From an uncultured Eubacteriales bacterium (GTDB lineage: Bacteria; Bacillota_A; Clostridia; Christensenellales; Aristaeellaceae), in NCBI GenBank assembly GCA_900313545.1, contig OMRS01000387.1, positions 1-7,258 of the forward strand: a stretch of DNA of 7,258 nucleotides, given 5' to 3'. The notes under the pieces are model-generated. The model saw only the letters and a program-made list of their open reading frames with translations. It had not been told where the DNA came from and made no database searches. Shown here one piece after another: positions 1 to 6,004 of the stretch (positions are counted from its first letter, which is position 1; each line of letters begins with the position of its first letter). Made by a program: the position numbers and the translations under genes.

Positions 1-1577
1 GCCAAAAGGAAATGGACATGGTAAACAAAGCCTTCATCGAGATCATGATCGAAGGCGACGCCAACGGACGCGGCTTCCAGTATCCCATCCCCACCTATTC
101 CATCACCCGGGACTTTGACTGGTCCGAAACCGAGAACAACCGCCTTCTCTTTGAGATGACGGCCAAATACGGCACCCCCTATTTCTCCAATTACATCAAT
201 TCCGACATGGAACCCAGCGATGTCCGCTCCATGTGCTGCCGGCTTCGGCTGGACCTGCGGGAACTGCGCAAAAAATCCGGTGGCTTCTTCGGCTCAGGTG
301 AATCCACCGGCTCCATCGGCGTGGTGACCATCAACATGCCCCGCATCGCCTATCTGTCCGAAAACGAGGAAGAGTTCTACAGTCGTCTGGACAACCTGAT
401 GGACATTGCCGCCCGCTCCCTCAAGACCAAGCGCACCGTGATCACCAAGCTGCTGGACATGGGCCTGTATCCCTACACCAAGCGGTACCTGGGGAACTTC
501 TGCAACCACTTCTCCACCATCGGCCTGATCGGCATGAATGAAGCCTGCCTCAACGCCCGGTGGATCCGCAGGGATCTGACCCATCCCGAATCCCAGAAGT
601 TCACGCAGGAAGTGCTCAACCACATGCGCAGCCGCCTTTCCGACTATCAGGAAAAGTACGGCGATCTGTACAATCTGGAAGCCACTCCCGCGGAATCCAC
701 GACTTACCGCTTCGCCAAGCATGACCGGGAGCAGTATCCGGACATCATCACCGCCAACATGAACGGCACCCCCTACTACACCAATTCCTCCCACCTGCCC
801 GTAGGGTTCACCGAGGACATCTTCTCCGCGCTGGACATCCAGGACGATCTGCAGACCCTGTACACCTCCGGTACCGTCTTCCACGCCTTCCTGGGCGAAA
901 AGCTCCCCGACTGGAAAGCGGCAGCCACCCTGGTCCGCAAGATCGCGGAAAACTTCAAGCTTCCCTACTATACGCTCTCACCCACCTATTCCGTATGCCG
1001 TACCCACGGCTATCTTGCCGGCGAGCAGGACACCTGTCCCGTATGCGGACAGAAGACGGAGGTCTACAGCCGGATCACCGGGTATTACCGGCCCGTCCAG
1101 AACTGGAACGACGGCAAGGTCCAGGAGTTCAAGGACCGGAAGGTCTACGATATCGGCCATTCCACCCTGACCCACAGGGGACCGCGTCCCACCCTGGAGG
1201 ATGCCGCCCTGGAAGCCGCCCGCGAGCCCGGCTGCTGCGCGTCCATGGAACCCCGCATCGCGCCTGACCCGGGTGCCGCCCCCCAGGCACCTGAGGACGT
1301 TTCCCCTTCCGCTGCGGAAGCAGAAGAACCCATGCCCGAAAAGATCACCGCAATCCTGTTCAAGACGCCCACCTGTCCCAACTGCAAGGCCGCCTCAGCA
1401 CTGCTGGACCGCGCAGGAATCAGCTATGTTCCTGTCAACGCCAATGAGGAAAAGGACCTGGTCAGCAGATACGAGGTGCGCCAGGCGCCCACCCTGGTGC
1501 TGATGCAGGAGAACGGATATGAAAAGTTCCGCGGTGTTTCCGAAATCAAGGGCTGGCTGATGAGCCAGAGAACATGA
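1..1577 (+). CDS. nrdD: Anaerobic (class III) ribonucleoside-triphosphate reductase with fused C-terminal redoxin domain, 5'-truncated
   Basis: NrdD reduces ribonucleoside triphosphates to dNTPs in the cytoplasm by glycyl/thiyl-radical chemistry. The frame is open to the left edge, so the N-terminal part (ATP-cone and early barrel) is missing. Numbering here starts at the Met codon at base 12. Visible marks are an NrdD barrel segment (EGDANGRGFQYPIPTYSI), the SMCCRL motif (residues 73-78) expected to hold the thiyl-radical Cys, GSIGVVTINMPRIA (100-113), a zinc site C329-x2-H332...C342-x2-C345, and the glycyl-radical motif RITGYYRPV with Gly357. Normal NrdD ends shortly after this. Here a Pro/Ala/Glu-rich linker (about 405-442, with vicinal C408-C409) leads to an approximately 78-residue glutaredoxin/NrdH-like domain with TCPNC (454-458) and a cis-Pro motif QAPT (491-494). 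The frame is unbroken. No nrdG activase gene follows; it may lie upstream. A TrxB-like gene follows with a 15-base gap, suggesting one operon. The NrdD identity is certain; the redoxin's role as reductant is inferred. Confidence 0.96.
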   Translation, partial: QKEMDMVNKAFIEIMIEGDANGRGFQYPIPTYSITRDFDWSETENNRLLFEMTAKYGTPYFSNYINSDMEPSDVRSMCCRLRLDLRELRKKSGGFFGSGESTGSIGVVTINMPRIAYLSENEEEFYSRLDNLMDIAARSLKTKRTVITKLLDMGLYPYTKRYLGNFCNHFSTIGLIGMNEACLNARWIRRDLTHPESQKFTQEVLNHMRSRLSDYQEKYGDLYNLEATPAESTTYRFAKHDREQYPDIITANMNGTPYYTNSSHLPVGFTEDIFSALDIQDDLQTLYTSGTVFHAFLGEKLPDWKAAATLVRKIAENFKLPYYTLSPTYSVCRTHGYLAGEQDTCPVCGQKTEVYSRITGYYRPVQNWNDGKVQEFKDRKVYDIGHSTLTHRGPRPTLEDAALEAAREPGCCASMEPRIAPDPGAAPQAPEDVSPSAAEAEEPMPEKITAILFKTPTCPNCKAASALLDRAGISYVPVNANEEKDLVSRYEVRQAPTLVLMQENGYEKFRGVSEIKGWLMSQRT

Positions 1578-1592
1578 TCTGGAGGTTCATTC

Positions 1593-2510
1593 ATGTATGA
1601 TGTCATCGTGGTGGGGGGAGGCCCCGCCGGCATGTCCGCCACCCTGTATACGCTGCGCAACGGGAAAACGGTTCTGCTGCTGGAGAAAACCACCTTTGGC
1701 GGCCAGATGACCCATTCTCCCAAAATTGAAAACTACCCTCCCTTCCTTCAGATCAGCGGCAACGAGCTGGCCGAGAAAATGCTTGACCAGATTATCAGCC
1801 AGGGAGCGGATATTGAGCTTGAGCAGGTGATCTCCGTGGAGGACGGTCCCGAATTCAAGACCGTCCGCACCGATTCCGGCAGATGTTTTGAGGGCCGCAC
1901 CGTCATCCTTGCCACCGGTGTGCGCCACCGCATGCTGGGGCTCGAGGGAGAAGAGGACCTGGTGGGAGAAGGGATTTCCTACTGTGCGGTATGTGACGGA
2001 GATTTCTATTTCGACCAGGTCGTCTGCGTGGCCGGGGGAGGCAATTCCGCCCTGCAGGAGGCGCTCCTGCTTGCTGACTCCTGCAAAAACGTCATCATCC
2101 TTCAGGACCTTCCCCACTGCACCGGTGAACAGAAGCTGCTGGAGCTGCTGCGCAGAAAGCCCAACGTGCGTATCCGCACCAGTATCCGCATTCTCTCCCT
2201 GTGTACCGGAGAGCACGGGCTTTCCGGGCTGGAGGTGGAAAACACCCTGACCGGGGACCGTTCCCATATCGACTGCGAAGGCCTGTTTGTCGCCATCGGT
2301 CTGATTCCCGAAAACGATCCCTTTGCCAATGTGGCCAGGCTGACGGAACGGGGCTATTTCGACTCCGGAGAAGACTGCCTGACCGGTACGCCCGGGATCT
2401 TCGTCGCCGGCGACTGCCGCAGGAAAACCGTTCGCCAGATCACCACCGCCTGTGCCGACGGTGCCGTCGCAGCACTGGCCGCATGTCATTATCTGGATAT
2501 GCAGGACTGA
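1593..2510 (+). CDS. Thioredoxin-reductase-like FAD-dependent disulfide oxidoreductase
   Basis: This is a cytoplasmic low-molecular-weight TrxR-family flavoprotein of 305 residues, the usual length. It has the N-terminal FAD motif VVGGGPAG (6-13), the redox-active CAVC (131-134) in the usual SYCAVCDGDF setting, a second glycine-rich motif AGGGNSA (147-153), and the C-terminal FAD-binding stretch GIFVAGDC (268-275) followed by RQITTACADGAVAA. The NADPH-phosphate motif HRRxxxR of typical TrxB is absent: the matching place reads IILQDLPHCTGE (168-179). The electron donor may therefore be NADH, ferredoxin or another carrier; pyridine-nucleotide-independent, ferredoxin-linked relatives are known in Clostridia. 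The start has GGAGG at 1581-1585, seven bases upstream. It sits 15 bases after nrdD and is probably cotranscribed, so the likely partner is the redoxin domain fused to NrdD. TrxB proper is possible, but the symbol is withheld because of the missing motif. Confidence 0.92.
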   Translation: MYDVIVVGGGPAGMSATLYTLRNGKTVLLLEKTTFGGQMTHSPKIENYPPFLQISGNELAEKMLDQIISQGADIELEQVISVEDGPEFKTVRTDSGRCFEGRTVILATGVRHRMLGLEGEEDLVGEGISYCAVCDGDFYFDQVVCVAGGGNSALQEALLLADSCKNVIILQDLPHCTGEQKLLELLRRKPNVRIRTSIRILSLCTGEHGLSGLEVENTLTGDRSHIDCEGLFVAIGLIPENDPFANVARLTERGYFDSGEDCLTGTPGIFVAGDCRRKTVRQITTACADGAVAALAACHYLDMQD

Positions 2511-2612
2511 CCCCCGGCACTCCCGCCTGCGGTTGAAGCGCCTTTTCATCCGCATCCCGAAGCGCTGCGGCGGGAATAGTTTTCTCCATGACCCGGTCAC
2601 ATCCTCAAAGGC
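2511..2612 (+). other. 3' untranslated region with nested imperfect hairpin
   Basis: There is no convincing gene between the TrxR-like stop codon and the terminator. A nested inverted repeat is visible: TCCCGCC at 2521-2527 pairs with GGCGGGA at 2569-2575, and inside it AGCGC at 2537-2541 pairs with GCGCT at 2562-2566. It is followed by AATAGTTTTC, which is a poor U-tract, so it is more likely an RNA-stabilising or chance structure than the main terminator. Confidence 0.35.
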
Positions 2613-2656
2613 AAAACGTCCGGCCCCATACCCTCGGTATGGGGCCGGACGTTTTT
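2613..2656 (+). terminator. Bidirectional intrinsic terminator after the nrdD / TrxR-like unit
   Basis: A perfect 20-bp inverted repeat (left arm 2613-2632, right arm 2636-2655) with a 3-base loop. It is GC-rich in the middle and bounded by AAAA on the left and TTTTT on the right. It lies about 100 bases after the TrxR-like stop and suits termination of the plus-strand unit. The left A-run gives a short U-run on the minus strand, so it could also stop read-through from the convergent gene that ends at 2915. Confidence 0.88.
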
Positions 2657-2795
2657 GTTTCGCAGGTTTCTTCGGACGCTTGCGCCGTCCCTGCCTGCGC
2701 GCATTATGGCTCCCTGATGTTGTCTCTTTTCCCCGCCGGCTGCCATATCCGGTTTCACCCGGGCGCTGTCCGCCCGGTCTTGATCTTTGCCCAGC
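2657..2795. other. Convergent intergenic spacer, no gene seen
   Basis: This is the spacer between two terminators of convergent transcripts. Short open frames cross it on both strands but lack ribosome binding sites and recognisable sequence. A 7-bp inverted repeat (CCGGGCG 2759-2765, CGCCCGG 2771-2777) is followed by TCTTGATCTTT, not a clean T-run. I see no other feature. Confidence 0.5.
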
Positions 2796-2822
2796 AAAAA
2801 AGACGTGCGGTTTTCGCACGTC
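2796..2822 (-). terminator. Intrinsic terminator of the minus-strand exported-protein gene
   Basis: Inverted repeat GACGTGCG (2802-2809) and CGCACGTC (2815-2822) with a 5-base loop. Read on the minus strand, the 8-bp stem is followed directly by six T residues (complement of the A-run 2796-2801). It lies about 90 bases downstream of the stop codon at 2915-2917. Confidence 0.82.
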
Positions 2823-2914
2823 CGTTTGGGGATTGCCCGTCTGAAACCGTGATCCCCTCCGGCAGCCTTGTCCGGCGCTTTGCCGGGAAGGATCCGGTTT
2901 CCTTCCTCACCCGG

Positions 2915-3556
2915 TTACTGCCAGGGCGTATAGTAGCGTGACAGGAGGGCAAGCTCCCCGTCCGCGCCAAAGAGCGCATCCACATTCTCCGAAGCAAATC
3001 CGATTCCGCCCTTGGCGGCCTCGTTTTTCATCACTTCCAGGAACTGGGAAGGCGTATAGACCTTGCTGTCCGTCAGGGACTCTCCGGTCGATCCGTCCAC
3101 GCTATCCATCACCAGCAGGGAGTCCCGGATCGGCACCTCCAGGGTTCCCACCTTGATCAGTCCCTGCTTGTCCCATGTGTAGAACAGGAATGTATTGCTT
3201 GCCTTGTCCCAGAACAGCGAAATCCCCAGCTCCGAATCCTCCAGGATCCCGAATTCACGGTCGAACTGCGGTTTGATCAGCTTGTATTCCTCTCCCCCAG
3301 ACTTGACCACATCTCCGGCAGCCAGCGTTTCCACCTCCGCACCCGAATAGCGCTCAGGCTCATAGACGTCCAGCACCAGGACATTTGTATCCTCCCTGTA
3401 CTCCTTTACATCGACCAGCCGTTTGCACAGCTTCAGATCTGAAACGGTCTTCTCCGGCGGAAGCGGCTCCAGCGTCTTGGCGGCTGCCGCACCTGCCAGC
3501 ACCACCATCATGATCAGCAGCAAAACTGCAGCGCTTCCTTTGCGACTGTTTTTCAT
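2915..3556 (-). CDS. Exported or membrane-anchored protein of unknown function
   Basis: The predicted product has 213 residues and I do not recognise its family. The start chosen is the ATG at 3556-3554, because AAAGGAG (complement of 3566-3572) lies nine bases upstream and translation from there gives a classic signal sequence: basic MKNSRKGS, a hydrophobic core AAVLLLIMMVVLAGAAAA, then KT. No lipobox Cys follows, so it is a Sec-cleaved or N-terminally anchored protein rather than a lipoprotein. An in-frame Met 23 codons upstream (3625) has no such support. The mature part is acidic, has a single Cys (C44), and ends with FGADGELALLSRYYTPWQ, a pattern resembling a terminal beta-hairpin. The gene is monocistronic, convergent with nrdD and divergent from the amidohydrolase gene. 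The dyad GTGA-AA-TCAC (3592-3601) upstream may be an operator; no good -35/-10 pair was found. Confidence 0.82.
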   Translation of the reverse strand: MKNSRKGSAAVLLLIMMVVLAGAAAAKTLEPLPPEKTVSDLKLCKRLVDVKEYREDTNVLVLDVYEPERYSGAEVETLAAGDVVKSGGEEYKLIKPQFDREFGILEDSELGISLFWDKASNTFLFYTWDKQGLIKVGTLEVPIRDSLLVMDSVDGSTGESLTDSKVYTPSQFLEVMKNEAAKGGIGFASENVDALFGADGELALLSRYYTPWQ

Positions 3557-3565
3557 CTTGTTTAT

Positions 3566-3572
3566 CTCCTTT
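3566..3572 (-). promoter_or_regulatory. Ribosome binding site fixing the start of the exported protein
   Basis: AAAGGAG on the minus strand, nine bases before ATG 3556-3554. It decides in favour of this start over the in-frame upstream Met codon at 3625, which would bury the signal sequence behind 23 charged residues. Confidence 0.8.
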
Positions 3573-3902
3573 CGGGGTTTGTCTATATAACGTGAAATCA
3601 CCCTCTTTTTATCCACCCTCGGCATGTTATTTCCTCTTCACGGCTTTTTTTTGCTGTTTGCAGGAAGGCGGGAGGCCCCGCGTTCATTCACACTTCTTTG
3701 CATGCGGCAGCTGAACCCCTGAATGCCCGTCCCTCCGGCACTTCCCGGCCGCTGTGCACATGTTCTGCCGCTCCAGCTGCCAAAGGAGACCTGGCACCTG
3801 CCTCGCATGTCTCTCCCGGGAGAACCGGGTCTCAGGCCCCCGCGCTGCTTGCCGTCCTCCTCCGTTTCATTTCCTGCAGAAATTGACACTTTGGAAACTC
3901 AC

Positions 3903-3931
3903 TTGTCCTCCCGGGAAAAAAAAGCTAATAT
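3903..3931 (+). promoter_or_regulatory. Probable sigma-70-type promoter of the amidohydrolase gene
   Basis: TTGTCC (3903-3908), a 17-base spacer and TAATAT (3926-3931), each matching the consensus hexamer at four of six positions. An A-rich stretch precedes the -10. The 8-bp palindrome TCCCGGGA (3909-3916) lies inside the spacer, where a repressor could block polymerase. A perfect TTGACA at 3883-3888 is 37 bases from the same -10, too far to pair with it. The leader would be about 55 bases. Confidence 0.45.
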
Positions 3932-3977
3932 GTCAAATGGACTATTTCTCATCAGCCGCAGAAACTGAATCCATCTC

Positions 3978-3983
3978 AGGAGG
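3978..3983 (+). promoter_or_regulatory. Ribosome binding site of the YegP-like/amidohydrolase fusion
   Basis: A perfect AGGAGG eight bases before ATG 3992. It shows that translation begins ahead of the DUF1508-like repeats. I see no comparable site before the amidohydrolase part, which supports one fused polypeptide. Confidence 0.85.
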
Positions 3984-3991
3984 ATACACAA

Positions 3992-6004
3992 ATGAGCAAG
4001 TTCTCGGTAAAGCAGACCTCCGCCGGGTTCTCATTCAACCTGGTCGCAGGCAACAGGCAGAACATCGCCACATCCCAGGTATACGCCACAAAGGCAACCT
4101 GCCTCAATGGCGTCAAGAGTGTCCAGGACAATGCGACATTCGCGCCCGTAGAGGATCAGACCGTTAAAAATGTGAAAACCGAATCGTGCCCCAAGTTTGA
4201 GGTGTACAAGGACAAGGCCGACAAATTCCGTTTCCGTCTCAAAGCCAGGAACGGAGAGATCATTCTGGCCAGCCAGGGCTACAAAGCGAAAGCCTCCTGC
4301 CTCAACGGCATTGAATCCGTGCGCAAAAACGCCTTCAGCGCCGATGTCGTGGTGGAAGCGTCCGGGGCCGACCTCGTGGTCTATGGCAAGATCTTTACTT
4401 CCGAAGACAATCAGGTCGTCGAGGCGTTTGCCGTAAAGGACGGCAGGTACGTCTATGTCGGAGACAGGAAAGGCGCCGAGGCATATGTCGAAGCAGGCAG
4501 AACCGAGGTTCTGGATTACACCGGGAAAGGCCTCGTGATGCCTTCCTGCGGCAACGGTCACGCGCATTACTCGTCAGGTTTTGCCATTCATGCCATCGGT
4601 ACGATCGTTGATATGACGGCCGAGCCGAACCAGTTCCTGACGGAAATCCTCCCTGCCGCGGTGAAGAAGGCAAGGGAAAACGGGGCGACGACGATCTTCG
4701 GCTTTGGCTGGAATTACCATGTGTTCGAGAAAGACATGCCCACCCGTCAGCAGCTGGATGCCATCTGCGATGATATTCCCATCTACTTTGCAGATGATGA
4801 AGCGCACAAGGGCCTGGTCAATACCCTCAGCCTGGTCAATGCGGGCATAATTAGCGCGGACGGCACGGTACTCAGAAGCGAGGTCCGCGGCGGCGAAATC
4901 GTCATGGATGCGGACGGAAGCCCCACCGGCCTGCTGAAGGAACAGGCCGGAACCTTTGTGCGTTCCTTCCTGGACAACAATTTCCTCTTCAGCGTCGAGA
5001 CGGCAATGGCCAACATGACAAAGATCCAGGACCATCTGCTGTCCGAGGGATACACGATGTATGTCGACGGCTGGAGTTCCTATTTCTTTAACGACCACTT
5101 CTATCAGGGCGCGCGGCAGATGGACGATGCCGGCGAAATGCACTTTATCGTGGGTATGAGCTACGAGCTGGAAAGCTGGATGGATGTGGACCAGACCCTG
5201 GCCAAGGCCAATGACGTCAGGAAATACGCCTCCAGGCACATCCTTCCGAACTGGTTCAAGCTCTTCATGGACGGCACCGTGGAAGGCGGCACCGGATTTG
5301 TGGATCCCCTGTATCCCGACGGGCATCAGGGAATCGTCAACTGGACGGAAGAGGAAACCACGGAGATCACGCGCAAGGCAAATGAAATGGGCCTGTCCAT
5401 GCACGTGCACACCATGGGCAACGCCGCCGTACATCGCGTCATCAGCGCGTTTGTCAATGGCGGAAAGGATGACATGCGCAATACCATTGTGCATGTGCGC
5501 AACGTCGACGAGCAGGACTGGCAGCCCATGGCGGATCATCATGTCTATGCAACCGCAGGCATGCACTGGCACAACACCGCCTCCGAGACCGTTGAGAAAC
5601 TGAAGGCCTTCGTTCCCTCCGGTCAGGCCGACAAGTCGTACCCCATGAAATCCTTTTTCGATCACGGCATCAACGTGTCCTCACATACGGACTTCCCCGC
5701 ACTGTCCGGCTGCCCCGACGACCCGTTCGGCATCATGGAGATTGCAGTTACAGGCGTCTACGATAAGAAGGGGGATCCCTGGTGGACCGATGAGCTCCTG
5801 ACCCGCGAGCAGGCTCTTGCAGCCCTGACCATCAACTGCGCAAGGCAGATGTTCATCGAGAAGGAAAGGGGCAGCATCTGCAAAGGCAAATACGCGGATT
5901 TCATCCTTGTTGACAAGGACGTGCTGTCCTGCCCGGCGGAGGAGATTCATACCGCCAGTCCGGAGGCAACCTATTTCGAGGGAGAGAAAGTTTACCCGAA
6001 GTAA
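3992..6004 (+). CDS. YtcJ-like metal-dependent amidohydrolase with N-terminal tandem DUF1508 (YegP-type) repeats
   Basis: The product has 670 residues with no signal peptide, so it is probably cytoplasmic. Two DUF1508/UPF0339-like repeats come first (about 3-50 and 68-116); they share KATCLNGVKSVQDNA and KASCLNGIESVRKNA. This pair is about as long as a whole YegP protein. From about 125 it is an Amidohydro_3/YtcJ-type enzyme: ADLVVYGKIFT opening, metal motif HAH (190-192) within MPSCGNGHAHY, FADDEAHKGLVNT (266-278), KLFMDGTVEGGTG (423-435; K423 in the place of the family's conserved Lys), HVHTMGN (471-477), HVRN (501-504), SSHTDFPA (563-570; D567 as catalytic Asp), and the closing GSICKGKYADFILVDKDVL. 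The usual PGFxDxHxH appears as PSCGNGHAH, with Asn for Asp. The family hydrolyses C-N bonds of amides and related compounds; the substrate here cannot be told. The gene appears monocistronic, with its own promoter and terminator. Confidence 0.93.
   Translation: MSKFSVKQTSAGFSFNLVAGNRQNIATSQVYATKATCLNGVKSVQDNATFAPVEDQTVKNVKTESCPKFEVYKDKADKFRFRLKARNGEIILASQGYKAKASCLNGIESVRKNAFSADVVVEASGADLVVYGKIFTSEDNQVVEAFAVKDGRYVYVGDRKGAEAYVEAGRTEVLDYTGKGLVMPSCGNGHAHYSSGFAIHAIGTIVDMTAEPNQFLTEILPAAVKKARENGATTIFGFGWNYHVFEKDMPTRQQLDAICDDIPIYFADDEAHKGLVNTLSLVNAGIISADGTVLRSEVRGGEIVMDADGSPTGLLKEQAGTFVRSFLDNNFLFSVETAMANMTKIQDHLLSEGYTMYVDGWSSYFFNDHFYQGARQMDDAGEMHFIVGMSYELESWMDVDQTLAKANDVRKYASRHILPNWFKLFMDGTVEGGTGFVDPLYPDGHQGIVNWTEEETTEITRKANEMGLSMHVHTMGNAAVHRVISAFVNGGKDDMRNTIVHVRNVDEQDWQPMADHHVYATAGMHWHNTASETVEKLKAFVPSGQADKSYPMKSFFDHGINVSSHTDFPALSGCPDDPFGIMEIAVTGVYDKKGDPWWTDELLTREQALAALTINCARQMFIEKERGSICKGKYADFILVDKDVLSCPAEEIHTASPEATYFEGEKVYPK
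3998..4339 (+). other. Tandem DUF1508/YegP-like repeat region within the amidohydrolase gene
   Basis: Residues about 3-50 and 68-116 align to each other. Both follow the pattern KF-x-V-x(n)-F-x-F-x-L-x-A-x-N-x(2)-I-x-x-S-Q-x-Y-x-(T/A)KA-(T/S)CLNG-x-x-SV-x-x-NA. The second copy is closer to the family pattern (YKDKADKFRFRLKARNGEII). The role of DUF1508 domains is not known to me beyond being small alpha/beta modules that often occur as pairs. Here they may help folding, assembly or localisation of the enzyme. Confidence 0.85.

Larger units (their letters stand above)
3557..3991. other. Divergent intergenic region, no gene seen
   Basis: About 430 bases separate the two divergent genes. Short open frames exist on both strands (for example 3638-3889 minus) but lack ribosome binding sites and domain-like composition. 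The region holds the minus-strand ribosome binding site, the dyad GTGA-AA-TCAC (3592-3601), a T8 run (3644-3652 area), a 12-bp palindrome TCTCCCGGGAGA (3812-3823), a related TCCCGGGA (3909-3916), and the promoter and ribosome binding site of the amidohydrolase gene. The length suggests a regulated divergent promoter region. Confidence 0.6.

Noticed and set aside
294..884. 196-codon minus-strand open frame inside nrdD
   Set aside because: It lies opposite conserved NrdD sequence; the composition (Gly, Val, His, Gln) is typical of a reverse-strand shadow.
2759..2777. 7-bp inverted repeat as an extra terminator
   Set aside because: It is followed by TCTTGATCTTT rather than a continuous T-run and lies between two better terminators.
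1587..2819. Long 410-codon minus-strand open frame opposite the TrxR-like gene
   Set aside because: It is antisense to a clearly recognised flavoprotein, extends through both terminators, has a low-complexity Gly/Gln/Arg-rich product and no ribosome binding site. It is a shadow of GC-rich coding.
3557..3625. Upstream in-frame Met start (3625) for the exported protein
   Set aside because: It would add 23 mostly charged residues before a classic signal sequence; the internal ATG at 3556 has AAAGGAG at good spacing.
3638..3889. 83-codon minus-strand open frame in the divergent intergenic region
   Set aside because: It has no ribosome binding site, is Arg/Gly/Ser-rich without domain features and would overlap the amidohydrolase upstream elements.
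3883..3931. TTGACA (3883-3888) as the -35 of the TAATAT at 3926
   Set aside because: The spacing would be 37 bases; TTGTCC at 3903-3908 gives 17.
4574..5665. 363-codon minus-strand open frame inside the amidohydrolase gene
   Set aside because: It is antisense to conserved amidohydrolase motifs, is His/Gly/Val-rich in shadow fashion and has no start signals.
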